DNA of 64,000 nucleotides from Mytilisepta virgata (taxonomy: Eukaryota; Mollusca; Bivalvia; Mytilida; Mytilidae), in the NCBI GenBank assembly GCA_028015205.1, contig CM051517.1, forward strand, positions 52,637,455 through 52,701,454, in the 5' to 3' direction. The notes below the pieces were generated by a model, which saw only the letters and a program-made list of their open reading frames with translations, was not told the DNA's origin and ran no database searches. This document shows, one piece after another, positions 21,073 through 34,934 of this stretch. Each line of letters starts with the position of its first letter. Positions within the stretch are counted from its first letter, which is position 1. A program made the position numbers and the translations under genes.

Positions 21073-21547
21073 GGTTCACACTGCCGATCTGATTAACTGG
21101 ATCAAGACAGATAAAGCGATCAGGAGACTGGTCTGACTCGCTCGACAAGAATGTTCGGGGTGGTTTACCTCTCTCGGCATCGCTCCTACTTTCTACCCGA
21201 CAATTTTTGACATGCCAAAAAAAATTTGAGTGGGGATCGAGAAGCCAAGCACTCTAGAAGAGTCGGGTATTCGTCGAGTAGCTGTCTAATTGATCGGGAA
21301 AGGATCGTGTGGAGTATCAGGTTTGGTCGGGATCCTTTCCCGATCACCGATAGTCGACAAATACCCGATCTTTCCTCGAGTGATCGGCTTTTCGATCCCT
21401 AATCGAATTTTTTTGGCATGTCAAAATTGTCGGGTAGAAAGAAGGAGCGATGCCGAGCAAGATAGACCATCCCGAACATTCTTGTCAGCCAGTCTTCCGA
21501 TTGCTTAATCTGACTTGATCGAGTTGATCTGATCGGCAGTGTGAACC
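21073..21547. mobile_element. 475-bp fold-back element flanked by TA
   Basis: The two arms, about 225 bp each, are imperfect inverted copies over their whole length: GGTTCACACTGCCGATC at the left end and its complement at the right end. Internal matched blocks include 'ctacccgacaattttgac' and 'gatcgggaaaggatc'. The centre near 21310 has a loop of only about 25 bp. TA lies immediately outside both ends (21071-21072 and 21548-21549), as for Tc1/mariner-type insertion. It is GC-richer than its surroundings and has no coding capacity. Confidence 0.9.
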
Positions 21548-21549
21548 TA

Positions 21550-21940
21550 ATTGTCCAAACCAGACCAATATGATTTGGTCTAGCTAGTCGACTAAAGATC
21601 GTACAGACATCGTGCATTGGTCGGGATAATCTAATAGATGTCCAATTAGTGGTCGGGTAGAAATCGTAAACAGGCACGATTTCTTGGCATGCATTTCCAT
21701 AAGATAAAATATGGTTTTTAAATAGTTATAGGAACATTATGCAAATTTTCCTGTATAAAATTCGAGTCTGTGTCGTTCAATTCTTGTTATCAAAATATTT
21801 TTACTGTTTTTATTTTAATCCACGATGACAACAAATAAAGAAATGTCAAAACTACATAAAATGATCTCTTACATGAAATTGATACTTCTATGATGTAAAA
21901 TTGTGTGTGTCAGTATTATTGAAATTTATTATTCTTACAA
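21550..21940. other. Short stretch right of the fold-back element
   Basis: It contains a small hairpin 'agaccaa/ttggtct' at 21562-21581. Around 21650 are phrases ('gtcgggtagaaa') that also occur in the fold-back arm, so part of a second, older copy may be present. Confidence 0.45.
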
Positions 21941-22697
21941 CTAGAGGCTCCCAGGAGCCTGTATCGCTCCCCTGGGCCCTGTGTTAAGTTAGGTTTGGCC
22001 CTGGCAGCCATCTTGGATGACGGGTGCGGTCATCGGATACACCTCTGAAAGAGGACCACCTAGGGACCATTGCTGCCACGTTTTGTTCCAATTGGCCAAG
22101 TTATTTAAAGACCAGAAGATCTTTAAGTAAATTTCACAAATTGTGCTATGCTAAACTAAGTTCGGCTCTGGCGGCATCTTGGATGACGGGCGGGGTCATC
22201 GGATACAATTCTGAAGGAGGACCACCTAAGGACCATGCTGCCAGGTTTTTTTCCAATTGCCAAGTGGTTTCAGACAAGTTCTTTTAGCACATTTCCCATA
22301 GGGTCCTTTGTTAAACTAACATCGGCTCTGGCGGCCATCTTGGATGACCAGCAGAGTCATCGGATCCAATCCGAAAAAGGACCACATAAGGACCATTGCT
22401 GCCAAGTTTTGTTCCAATTGGCCAAGTGGTTTCAGACAAGAAGATGTTTAAGTAAATTTCCCATAGGGTCCTATGTTAAACTAAGTTCTGCTCCGGCGGC
22501 CATCTTGGATGACGGGCGGGGTCATCGGATATAATTATGAAAGAGGATCAGCCAAGGACCATTTCAACCAAGTTTGGTCCCAAATGGCCCAGCGGTTCCA
22601 GAGCAGAAGATTAAAATATGAATTGTGGACGGAAAGACGACGGACGCCAGCTGATGGCAAAAGCTTACATGGCCTTTTAGGCCAGGCGAGCTAAAAA
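21941..22697 (+). mobile_element. Pearl/Helentron-like non-autonomous element, copy B
   Basis: The left end is a short hairpin (ggctcc/ggagcc) followed by 'tgtatcgctc'. About 4.5 core repeats of ~163 bp follow, with the landmark 'gccatcttggatgac' near 22010, 22167, 22334 and 22499. The right end has a hairpin 'ggccttttaggcc', then 'ggcgagctaaaaa'. A hairpin shortly before CTAA fits the 3' end expected of Helitron-type elements. Several open frames crossing it (22024-22694) are produced by the repeat unit and are not genes. Confidence 0.8.
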
Positions 22698-25600
22698 TCA
22701 AGATTAAAAATAAAACTTTTACTACATTTCACAATGTCATAGTACATACAATGTATGTATAGACTTATTTTGAGGTGAAACGATAATTTCGGCCGTCAAT
22801 ACCAATAAAAAATGCTGAACCAATGTATAGGCAGTAAATGGTATAGATAATTCAATTTCATGTACGGTATAAAAACTAAATGGAACAATTTATCTTTTCG
22901 GTCTCCTTCGATTATGGAGAAGATACTTAGAGATACTTAACGATGAAGGAGTAAAGGTAGTACTAATCGATGTCTACATAATTACAAAGTCCATTTTTGA
23001 AATGAGATGGAGGCACACGGGACTTGTAATCTAATTTTATACTAGTTATACGACTCTTTTAACGGATGTCTATCTCTTTAATAGACCACGTTCTAGCCTA
23101 AAAAAATATTACAGCATATTAACATAGGACAAAACTTATGTACCAAGCTGAAGGTCAGTGGGGACATTGATGTTTTATGGTGGATGTTACATATTCTCGG
23201 GTTGATAAATCCTGATAGCGACCTATTACAAAGTCAATAATTGTATAATATGTTCATGTCATTAAATTAGCAATACTGTTTATGGAAACAAGCTTAAATT
23301 AGTCAGGACTGGATAAAAACATAAACAGTAATAACAAAAAAAACGTAACAAATGACGAACAAGATACTGATGTTTTTTATGCAATTCTACTAACGTTTGG
23401 TCCTCCAATCTGGCGTACAGGTTTACATGTGTTGGATAGTCTAACGACAATTTATACCTTATGAAGATAAGTAAAAAATATCTTTGTTTAGATAAGCAAT
23501 TACATGTCTCACTCGTAATTAAAAACAACACGACAGCAGTGGAAATGTTCGCTACACTTAGGTTATAGCTTATATGTGAAGAGGTTATCATCCTATCATA
23601 CAAACAGTCTCCCCACGTCTTTTCATTTCCGTTCTGAATTTACAGAACAGTCGGCAAGTGTTATTGGCCTTCATTCCATATCATTCTTTTAAAATTTTTA
23701 TCTTTCACGTTTATAACTTTTGAGATACTCAAAACTGCAAGTATGATTGACGTACATCCAATATATCCCTCCACTTGTGATATGTAACCAAGCCAACAAA
23801 ACAAGCAGCAACATATGGATGCAGGTATAAAATTATGTCACACATGTATCTCTTCAATAGCAGAAATTTAAAAACCGTTAGGATTAATTATATATAATTT
23901 AATATTGGATGTAACGCGTCATTTGATTGGTGAATTTTTTTCGTCTATCATATCATAGACTAAATTTTCTTTTCTACTACGAGGTCATTAAAGGGAATCC
24001 CGACGTTTTAGACGTCAAAACAACCGTTGGAATTATATTATAAGGATTGACAGTAATTTTGTTTTCAGACTATTCAAAATAACCTCAGTGCACATGGGCA
24101 CACTTTCAAATAACCAGCTACGAGGGTTATTTAGCGTGCACCACGTGATAGAGGTTATTTCTTCATAGACTGAACAAAAATTACAGTCAATCCTTAAATA
24201 ATGCATGTGGGACACATCGTACATTTTAACTGAAGAATAATTGTTTTCACGTGTCATACACGTAAGACAAAAAAAAAAGAAAAAAAAAGAAGACAATTGT
24301 TGTATCAGGTTTATTTCAGTGACACGAAGCATAGATAATTGGCAATTTACACCCAGATTGCTCCTTAATGGAAGTCATTCCATTTCGTGTTTTGGTCTAA
24401 GTAGACATCAGACTAGCGTATTATTATCCTAATCTGTTCAGGTCAAGGTTATCTTATAAGTATTGATTCTTAAAAATGTACTGATTGCTATAAAACTCGA
24501 CATCTTCCCTTGAGAAGGCCTTCGGCTATCATCTACGTAAATTTGTTACATAATAAAACGTGGAATTAAATTTGCAACTATACTAATACTTGATGTGACT
24601 TGTTCTTCCAGGGAGAAATTGTAGACATCTTCGACTTTTGTCAGACAGCTTGATATAAATAGATTGTCTTGATTTATAAATATAATTAACAAAAGATTAC
24701 GGAATTTTTTTTCCAGAAAATATAGAGTAAAAACTAAAACAAAAATTCTTAAAGGGTTTAAGAGATTATTTCAGAAAATTTAACTTACATGTAGAAATTT
24801 TAAGACAGTCAATAAATACGATTACATAAAAAGACCTTTTAAACGTACCGTGTTGATTAACACAGAGATCTACATGTATGGTCTAAAAGAAATTCGATTC
24901 AACTTATTGAAACTTAAAAGGTCATCTCTTACATGTACATATAGAATTATAGTAGAACGATATCGTTTACGCCCATTTATACACAACCGACTGACCAGCT
25001 GTACATTAGTTAATATGCAAGACAATTTCTAGACAAGTACACATCTAAAGCCTGTTGCAAAACAAGATAAGGGCCTTTATTAAAAAAAAAGTACTGGTAA
25101 AGGGATAAAGATACATGTAGATACATGTAAAATACCAACCTTGATGACCAGTACAAAGATCATGCCGAAATGTTGGACTTTTATTGTTTTTCTTTTATTT
25201 CTATTTGTACTATTATTTTTGTCATTTTTACCTTTTAATATAAAAAAATGGACTGGAAAAGAATTAAATATATAAGAATTTCCAAATTTGTTTAGACTTT
25301 CTATGTACTGTGGAATATTTCTGCTTGAGTGATTTTCCTATCACTCGTTTTTAAAATGGTGAATGTTAAACTTATAGTTTGTAATATTGACGAATTATCA
25401 AGGCTATGTCACATGTGTAAGCCAAATGTATGAATTTTCAAAAGTCAAATGCACTGGTTTAATAATTGTTAAGATGCATGCCAAGTTTTACAGATGTTAA
25501 GTTGGATGAATATTGGATGACGTCGAAGGATATATTATTTCTATATTAATTGCGATTTAATGTGGTCAATTCGGTACATGTATGTTATCCAATTACGATA

Positions 25601-26492
25601 ATGTTGTTTAATTTAATACAGAACGGTTAATTTTCTTAACTGAAAACTTTTGTCTTTCAATATTACTCTAAAAAATAAAGAGAAAATCACTATAAACTAA
25701 ATACTTCCTTTTAGAACTTATAAAACACATGTATGAAATATTGACATACTTCGTTTGATTTTTACATAAATGAAATGAAAATAAATCAAATTTGACATTT
25801 TTTGTTCTTAAATTAATGAGATTTTAGATGTTAGATTTGATTGACTGAAAAATATATCCACAGTTTTTAGAATAATGGATTAATTCAATTTATGTGAATT
25901 TACCATTTGTTGTTGAAAGCGTAATTAGCGGATGCTGGTTAAAGGAAAATCCATTATTACACCTTAATAATGGTATTAAATTAAGAAAAACTGCTATTTC
26001 CGTTGTATATGCATTAGATAACAGTTGGAATGATAATTTATTAGATCGGTTTTGGTAATAGTTAAATTTCCGAGTCAATATTTTGATAACGAAACAAGCC
26101 GGCTTAGCAGAAACCATGAACCATGCAGAATTGCTTATAAAAAGTTTAAGATCGAGACTACTGCACCGTCACTACAATATGTTCCGGTCTTCAAAGATTG
26201 TATTTTAAGACCTAACATAAAAATCAATCACAGAATAACTATACTTGAAGGAAAGCATACAGGAATACAAATGAAAAAAAACCAAACAACAAACAAATGC
26301 TAAAAACTACACAAACGAACAAGATCGACTAGATACGATAAAAACCAGCATTCCCCTAGATGTCCTTAAATGTTAAGCGCTTTCTGCTTTGTTGACGATA
26401 CCGATAGTGATGCCAGGTACATGCACAAAAGTGTATATGCATATTAAATATGTTTCTTTAGTATACATAGTTCATACGTTTGTACTAATACA
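22698..26492. other. Long AT-rich stretch, nothing recognised
   Basis: It holds a poly-A tract near 24269-24291 and a decayed A-rich patch at 26262-26345 resembling a PLE tail. A frame at 26052-26303 of 83 codons has no recognised domain. I see no convincing exon. Confidence 0.4.
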
Positions 26493-26739
26493 GTTGAGGA
26501 AAAATTTAGATTTGACGAAAATACATTATAATTAGGGAATAACAGTGTTGTATTTGATGTGATTCCTGAGTAAAACGTAGATCTTACCGTCGCAAATTCA
26601 GTTTACGTAGCGACGCCATGCGGAGCCAGGTAAACGGATATTTGCGACAGTGAAATCTAGTTTTATGCAGGAACCACATCAAATACAATACTGTTATTCT
26701 CTGTAATGTATTTTCGTCAAATCTAAATTTTTTCCTCAG
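26493..26739. mobile_element. Palindromic (fold-back) element, ~246 bp
   Basis: Arms 26493-26597 and 26640-26739 are inverted copies with nearly nine in ten bases matching. Shared blocks include 'ttgaggaaaaa(a)tttagatt', 'gacgaaaatacatta' and 'tgtatttgatgtg.ttcctg'. The 42-bp centre has its own stem (gtttac/gtaaac). No clear target duplication is seen. Confidence 0.9.
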
Positions 26740-29449
26740 TTCCTCAGTTCGCACCGAAATACCCGTTTTCAAAATAGGGACCAAAGTTGGTTACAGACAG
26801 GTAGAACATAGATTTTACGTAGTCTCTTATGCAATCCATTGCTTGTTACATTCTTATTGCATTATAGTGTTATTAATTTGTATGCATCTAGAAAGAAAAA
26901 ATATCGAAATCATAATCGAATTGAAAGATTATATATAAAAGCATCAGAAAGTTTGCTCCAATACCCAGTATTGTATCTACTCATATCAAAGGACCTTTTT
27001 ATAAAAGCTAAGTTTTGTCAGTATATATGAAATACAAACGGAACAACATAGAAAATAATGCCCTACCACATTTTATCATTAATTAGGTTTATCCAGATAA
27101 CAAACAATTTCACGGCAATGATCGAACAGGAACCACAGAAAAAACACCTGTGAATATTTTCTTTTGATTAATTCAAAAATAAGAATGTAAAAATTAAAAC
27201 GAGTGGAACGAACAATATTTTGGTCTTTTGATGCCGGTCTTGTCTGTCTCGCAGTGAATTCATTAAAAAGAAACACGTGCTTTATTAATAATGTTAAAAA
27301 CAGATTAAAGAAGTGGGAACAAGGAAGATAATACGAAAAATAATATTTTACTGAAGCCAATTATAAGAATGGTTTTGTATTTACGCAAACCTGACGATCG
27401 GAAGCGAACTGGATCAATGAATGTTTTCATATAAATGCGAATAAAGATAACAATTTTTGTCATTGATATGATCAGTAATAATCATTTTAACATATATATA
27501 TTTTTACAAGTTTAACCGTGTATTGTTCCGTATTCGATTTTGTTTTATGTGCATGTTAGATAATTCTTATACAATTCACTTACTTTCAAGAGAAATGATT
27601 TTTTATAACTACATATAGCGACAGTACCGACGGATAAAGATCTAAATATTTGGGACTATGTTCTAAGTTTGTAGATTGATTTGAACTTCAGACAGATTTA
27701 ACGTGAGTAATCATTCTAGTATCATATAAACCTATATATATTTAACCGTTTCAGTATTCACGTGTATATATTTCAGACAATTTTATTTAACCAACAGATT
27801 CTATACATGTACATTTACATTGTATTTTTTAAATTGGACAAAGGTTACCATTTGATTCATTTCATTTACCGAAAAAAAACATATTTCAATTTCATAAATA
27901 CTATACCTTTGTAAATTACAAGCGATATTACCAGATGTAGTTCGTGTATTTTGAGACGGACCTGGTCTGTGTAGCCAAAATGGTTATCCGGATGAATATC
28001 TAAAATTTTTACTTTAAAATGTAATCCGCCATAATTATTATCTTTATATAAAAGCTATTTTAGTATTCTTAAAAAAATTTTGTTGGTTGTCCAAAATATA
28101 CCTTACCATATGTATGTTTTTTATGGTTGATTGAAATAGTTCATGCTTCTTCAGAACGAGGACTAGTTGTTTTATTGTGATTTGGTGTATGCAAGCCCAA
28201 CCAACAAAATATACTGTCCACGGCATCTAAGCTGATGAACAGTATGAAAATATCATTGTGTTCTGTACACCTGTACAGATTCAATAGTAGAAACTGTTGT
28301 CCAGTAAAACCATTTGCTCGTTTTAATGTTCTTTGTAATTTGTTTTGATTGTGTAATACAATTTGTTAATGGCATTTGCTTTACGTTTAGTGGCAAATAT
28401 TTCCATATCAATACATGGATACCCCCTCAGATCCGTGCGAAAAAAGGAAGAAAAAAATCAAATTCTGATAAATAAGAAAGAATTGCTGACTACATGTACA
28501 TGTATTTGGACTGGCATTGGTAAATGGCTAAATTCGGATTCTTTGCAGGTTAAATTCAGTACCCAAACCTTATCTATCCTCACCATGTATAAATTACTTT
28601 ATGAAAGCAATTCCGACCAGAAATAACACCTCATTTACAAGCACTTGTACTACTCCTGCAACTACTAATGGGTATATTTAATTTTTTTTTTTTAAAGATT
28701 TACGACATTTTCATATCGTGGCGGTCGATTTTTAAGAAGACGGGGTAACGTATAAATTGTTTCTGTGATTCTAAATATTTGAATAATACAAATGCCTATA
28801 AAAATAGCAAATACGGTTAATTCATTGGTCTCTTAAAATAGGTGTTGGATTGTCTCAACATTTGTATTTTCAGTATTAAGTGTTAAAGATTACACCAATC
28901 CATAAAACATACCAAAATTACTTTGCATTATCAGGGTCGGTAATCCGTCAGTTTGAAAACATCAGAATTATGTTAAATATCTCGTAGTGATAAAACAAAT
29001 TATTTTTCAAAACAGTATTGACTACGGTAAAATTTTTCCTATTAGAAATGGGTTTTTAATACCTTTTAATCCCAAACGGAAATTTATTTCCTGTCCTAAT
29101 CAGGCGTCTTGAAAAGGGCGTAGGTCAGCTATGATAGCAGTCATTTTATCATTGTGGTTAATATTCAACTCCCAAGTATGCGTTCAAAATTAAATTTCGA
29201 CAATGAATGAAATCTACTTCCTATATTATAACAGTATTTGTCATGAAGTGAAATGATTTAGTTAGTTTAATCTTATTGTATAGTGGGCGACAAGGTAAAT
29301 ACACTTCTAATGTGTACATTTTGTAACTATAATACACGTATTGGAATAGCTAAAGTTCTCCATTTATCTTTTTAATTTCATTTTACAATTAGAATGAATC
29401 TGTAGGTAAATCTTGCTCGATGTTAATGCATCAAATATACGGTCAGGTA
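26740..29449. other. AT-rich stretch
   Basis: The phrase 'tcatgcttcttcagaacgag' (28139) resembles a piece inside the element at 53386-53635 ('catgcttcttcgggacgag'), so a relic of the same family may be present. No gene is recognised. Confidence 0.4.
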
Positions 29450-29630
29450 CCCATAAAACCGGTTTAATCCCACCACTGTTAAGTCAGACTATCCCGACTC
29501 TATGTAGTTTTTATGTTTGTATTGTGTTCTTTTCTTTATTTTTTGTCCGAAGTTGGGTGACGTTGATTGATTTGTACACAAATGTATGTCATTGTTGATC
29601 TTTCCTATTATCCATTTTTTGTTGTTGTTT
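29450..29630 (+). repeat. Dispersed repeat family R1, copy 2
   Basis: Blocks 'ggtttaatcccaccactgtt', 'aagtcagactatcccgactc', 'gggtgacgttgattgatt' and 'tttcctattatccatttttt' run in the same order and orientation as copy 1. This copy keeps 'ttgtacacaaatgtatgtcattgttg', which is missing from copy 1. Confidence 0.8.
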
Positions 29631-31739
29631 ATTATCAAAAAGTTATAACAGCGTTTTACATAAAAACCTGTATTACATGTTTCTAGTCATGAAAATCCTA
29701 GATTTGACAGTTTACTTAGGATCTTTAGTGGCTCCTTCATACCAGTCAACCATAATATAGAATAAAAAGAATTTTGAAAAACGGAGGGTTACTGTTGTTG
29801 TCAAATGTCTGTATGTTTATTCCCTCAGTTATGATGAAATAAGACAAATCGATGTCAAACCGAATCAGCTTGTAATGAGTACGATGTATCTTTTTTGACA
29901 GTCGGTTATGTCAGGAACTACAGTGTTTTCTTTTGATTTTACATATCAGAGCATTTACTTCCAACAATAATGTTTGTAATCCAGGTTGTCTTCAAGGTCC
30001 TGTTGCTCTAAAATGTAATCTCACGGATCTGGTACACTTGCAGCCTCTGTTTACATGTACAACTGTATTTGGATATCTATATTTTGTTAACAGTTATATG
30101 TATTTATATTACCAGACTAAGTACTTCAATTACACTGCAAAACTCGTGATGAATAATATACGCTGTAATTTATTTGTATTATTAAACAATATCTTTGTTT
30201 TTATTTTGGCAGTAAAACAAAAGATTCACAAAATTATTAAAATTATTGTCCGTGTTGCTAATACCTGATTGTTAAATTGAAAAACAGTCTATTCTTTCGG
30301 ACATTTTAAATAGTTATGGCCCTGTATACTGAAAATGTAAAATACAACCAAACTGTACGAGTTTTGGAAGCATCCATTTAACGCATGTTTCGTCAAATAT
30401 TCTTTATGGTTTTCCTGTTTCGATAAGACTGAAGGGTTTCGGGGAAGACTAAGATGGCCCTTTCTCTCAACGCAACTAAATGATTGCACACTTGAATAAT
30501 GTGTTTCACTATTGATGTAAAAACAGAAACCCGAAGTACATATACACGTACATTTTTGTACCTGTCTGTATGATCGACAGTTGATGTTTATGAAATACAT
30601 AAAGCTCCTAAAATTCGTCCGTGTGAGAAAAAGAAAGTATGACCTTTTGGCTTATTATCAAATATTTACAGAGTGAAAAGGTGTACCAAATATTTAACAG
30701 TTGTAGATATGTTACATGTATGAATAGCCGCTTTATTCATCCTTTCAGAAATGTCATTAGAACAGACAAGCAATACGTGGTTTAAAATGTAATGGATTCA
30801 GGATTTTGATGATTCCTGAAATTCTGATCTATTTAATGATTACGCATACATCTGCAACTTGCTAAGGTCAAGGTAAATGCAGTTCTTGGTGTTTTCTAGC
30901 CACAGGGCCTTGTCAACTCAAAACCTCCTCCAGTTTATCTCAAAACATTTTTGTTTAGAGTACATGTACCAATAGTTTTCAATCTAAGAAGATTTTCATT
31001 CTTTATCTCTTATAATATAATATTAAATAAATGATGTTCGGAATTCAAAACAAACTATATTTCCCTTTAATAAAATGTAGAATACATTTTTCAAAAGTTG
31101 ACCGTTATAATCTGTCGGATTTAAGTAGATTTTACCACATGAATGAAATGAAATGTATCAGTGGAGAGTACTTAAATTTACTTTCGATTGAAAGATTATC
31201 ACGGCTAGGTGACAAACTAATGCATAGAACTGTATATTTTCATTTTGATAAATAACACCTACTAAATATTTAAATAACCTAACACTATTATAAATGATCT
31301 TTTCTCAATTAAAAGGGTCCCCTGGAATTTTTCAACAATACACTGCACGTGAGTGATGTTTTGAATGACACGCTTTACGAAGTGTTATATAAAAAGAATG
31401 TTTATTTCTACACCAAAGAACTTTATATCTATCTGGAACGACTTTTCGTATTATTTTCGCAATAATATATATTGATGACAAACTAGATAATTATGTGACA
31501 AACAATTATATTCATAGTGTGAGTATCTTTACATGACTCATTTCATAACTTCAAACGGAATTTAAGTTAACAGATACTACGTTTTTATAGATTTTACTAC
31601 GGATATTTAGTTTGGAAAGGTAGGTCACATCTATGTACTTTTTCATCAACATATTTATCAATAATGTTAATTATTTTTAAAGATGTTTATCTGTAGAACT
31701 TGCGCACCAAAATGTTGTTTATAATGTACATGTAGTTCT
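29631..31739. other. AT-rich stretch
   Basis: An open frame at 29933-30268 (111 codons) has an acceptor-like 'taatccag' inside and a GC-richer centre, but no known domain. A minus-strand frame lies at 30289-30600. Neither is supported as a gene. Confidence 0.4.
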
Positions 31740-31990
31740 TGTAACATTTTTTTTTGGTCTCGATTCGGAGCTACAAAGAGGTCCATTTACTAACGTTGGG
31801 GTTTTTCACAATTTTCGGCTTTGATTTTACCCATTTGGTACTTTTTTAATTTGCTCTTCTACTTTTGGGATTATTGACTGTGTTTTCAACTTTTTAGACC
31901 TCGGACACAACTGATGAGTCGTAAATCGACGAAATGTGCATCAAAATTGGTATCAATAAAATTCATAGAATTTATTCCTCCTGCCACTGG
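31740..31990 (+). mobile_element. PLE-type repeat with degenerate hammerhead
   Basis: A lead segment with 'gcttgattttaccc', 'ttggtacttttttaatttgc' and 'cttctacttttgggatt' precedes the ribozyme core at 31911-31942. The end 'ttggtatcaataaaatt' resembles the end of the repeat at 3240-3610. No coding sequence is present. Confidence 0.6.
31911..31942 (+). ncRNA. Degenerate hammerhead core (copy 4)
   Basis: CTGATGA (31911-31917), a perfect stem II GTCG/CGAC around TAAAT, GAAA (31931-31934), a short stem III in TGTGCA, and TC before the predicted cleavage at 31942. Stem I does not form: CACAA upstream faces AAAATTGG, leaving only CAA/TTG with a four-base bulge. It is probably inactive. Confidence 0.5.
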
Positions 31991-34934
31991 CCTCTTCTTG
32001 TTTCCTTTAATATGCTAGCAGTTTAATATCATCGCCTGGTACCCATGCCATAACTTGCAGTAGGTTTGGTATTTTACATTATTTTGACATAACTGGCTAG
32101 CTTGTGTTTAATTTGTTTTATAATATATACTGTTTTATATGTATGAACTCAATTTCATGGAATTAGACGAACTTTCTTGTCAGATTTTTGTACTCTGCAT
32201 TTAGAGGAAGTTGACTTAACGCCAACGAAGGACGTCTGTCGGTTAAATAAAAATTCTACAAGGCGAAAAAAAGCAGCATCACATGTTCAGAAACAGACGT
32301 TGCAAGCCTTATTAGAGTTTATAGGATTTTTTTTTATTTTACACAAATTTTAAATACTATATTAAAAGTACATAATTCGGGTGCCGAAATTACGCTTCCC
32401 TTTTTGTCAATAGAACTTTTGCAGATCTAAACTTATTTCGCTTTCAGTAGTATTACATTTGTTCATCCATTACTTTTATAATAGCGAGCGCAGCGAGCGC
32501 TATGGGAGCATATGCATTTTCTACAAATGGGTCATTTAGAAAAGTCTTTGTTTAATGGGGGCAGCCATATCGTGCTACATACTAAGGCTACAAAAAGTTT
32601 CGTTCGCCGGAAGTAAGTAAAGTAAGGGAAATAACTTGCTTCAAATTATAATATGAGAGTCAGAATCGTAATACCTGAAATGAGTTTCTGGAAAGGGCTA
32701 ACATTTCTGTGCTCGCATCACTGGCCAGCATATCAAGTTCAAATAGAAAGCGAATGAAAATCTGAAAGGGTGCTTAATCTTAAAACAGTGACTGATACCC
32801 ATACATACTTATAGATCACAAAAGAGTAAACACCTCTGCATGCGAGTAATGGGACTTCTTTGAATAATGTACCTGTAGCGCCCACATGTCACGCGTACTA
32901 GTACACTTATGTTGGACTATATCAGGCAAGCGTATTCATAGAGTAACGCAGGTGAGTGGTTTTAAAAATTGAACTATGCATTATATGAACTTAATGTGGA
33001 TATGCATAATATAAAGAGCTCATGGAGAATGGGCCTCCATATAAAAATTCAAATTTCCAACCAATTCAACCAGTGCATTTATGTGAAATATTTAAATTTT
33101 TTCAAGAGTGATACACGTGTTTCTACTAAGTATTTACACGTGCTTTTATTCTATAAACCATGTTATGAAGGTTTATGATTTAATAATTAAAATAGAGTGG
33201 CTTTTACCAAAAACATACATGTATCTTCTCAATCTAAACAGTCATTGATTAGAACAACAGTTTTTGAAATGGGTACCATTTTGTTTATCAAATATTTAAC
33301 CCTGCTGTTGTGTTTAGAAGCTGATTTAGAAAATTAAAAAATTATCTTTGTACATGTAAATGAATATAAAGTATTACTATTTACATCTCTCATAGACTCC
33401 CGAGATCAAAGTTGCACATCAAAACTAGTTATATTTCATTTCAAAATTGATAAAGAGACACATCAATAGGAATTATATTCAGTTGGAGTCAATAAAAATT
33501 GAAAGATAATTTTGTCGCTGAAAAGGAAAGATGAAAATCTTGGATTTTACCTGATCATTTTTCTCCTACAATGCACTATAAAAAATAATCCTGAAGATTT
33601 CACGAACGCTAGCTTCAATATACTGTAATACCAGTTGAAACGGTTTGTTGGATTCATGAAGTCAATTTTGCCCATATTAAATACCGTTGGTTACCAAATA
33701 CAGTCATATATGGATTAAACTTTCATCTTTTATTTCTGAATATACTATACAGATGGCACTGAAGCAGTGTTACAAGAAATAAAATGCTGACGATATAGTA
33801 CGGAATGAATAAGATATTAGATCTTACTCGTCCCAATAGACGGCGGGGAGAAGTTTAGAATAGATTAATGTCATAAAACCAATGTTTAATTACCAATTAG
33901 TGAGCCGTGAAGATAGTTAATACGTCAAAATAACCACTATAGGTTTGTATCAACTGTAATGGAAACCATTACTATGTACCATTATCGTTTATTACACAAG
34001 TTGTTTTTCATTGTTATAAGAGTGATATACAACTTGTTTTTCATTTTATTTAATTGCTTGAATATTGATATTGCTCATTTGAAATAACATTATTTTTCCA
34101 ATAAGCAAATCCCCTTAATTCGTTTCAAATGCCATTAATCATGTTAATTGAAATGAATGAAGAGTACATACTCAGTTAATTTTCCCATAGCATTCTATGT
34201 TAAATTGTCAAATTTCAACCTTCTATGGACAATTTATGATGATTTTAAATAAAGTGAGAGGCATATCATTTGAAAACAGCATCATGTCAGTTCTTTCCCT
34301 CAAAATTCCACATCCCATTACTGGCATATAAGAAAGCATGCCCTGGAACTCCAACATCCTGAATTTTGAACCTCAAAACTGAATGTCCATCATTTTGATA
34401 GTCTGTAAACCCACAATAGTTTAGAATAAATTCATGTCAGTACTTTAAAAATTTTGCCAAGACCCCAAGCTTTCCATAGATACCAAATTTAATACCAATT
34501 AATTTACATAAAAATGAGCAGCGCAAGGAACTATATATTGTGTTGTTATATGCACTATTTACGTTCTAAAAGCGGATTTCCCGTAATGGTAACAGTGGTA
34601 TCATGAAGTTAATGTAAGGATTAGCAGATCTGTTCGCTCTAATTATTCGCATTGACATGCTTTTATTTGCTGATAATTCGGCAGCTTTGACGTCTACGTG
34701 TACATTTTTGCAGTAAAAGATAAAATACATTTATTATTTAATTCAATACAAATTTAATTAATAATTTTTGCTGTGATGTCTTAAAAGGGAATCAGAATGT
34801 CTTTCGAATTAAATTTTACGGATTGGCTGTAAGTTTTAGATCGCGCAATTATCATTACTGCACGTGAAAGACACGTGAAAAATCTGCTACAGTAAGCTGC
34901 ATAGACCAAAATGAAATTATCCAATCCGTAAGGA
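31991..34934. other. AT-rich stretch with one GC-rich motif
   Basis: At 32485-32505 'agcgagcgcagcgagcgct' combines a direct repeat with partial self-complementarity. A similar 'gcgagc...gcgagcg' sits in the loop of the palindrome at 12677-12836. An 11-bp inverted pair TTACGGATTGG (34816-34826 and 34921-34931) may bound a ~115-bp MITE. No gene is seen. Confidence 0.45.

Noticed and set aside
22024..22694. Several overlapping open frames sharing peptide phrases
   Set aside because: They are translations of the ~163-bp core repeat of the Pearl-like element in shifting frames.
28232..28260. CTGATGA followed by GAAA, a hammerhead-like pair of motifs
   Set aside because: The seven bases between the motifs cannot form stem II, and the flanks do not pair as stem I.
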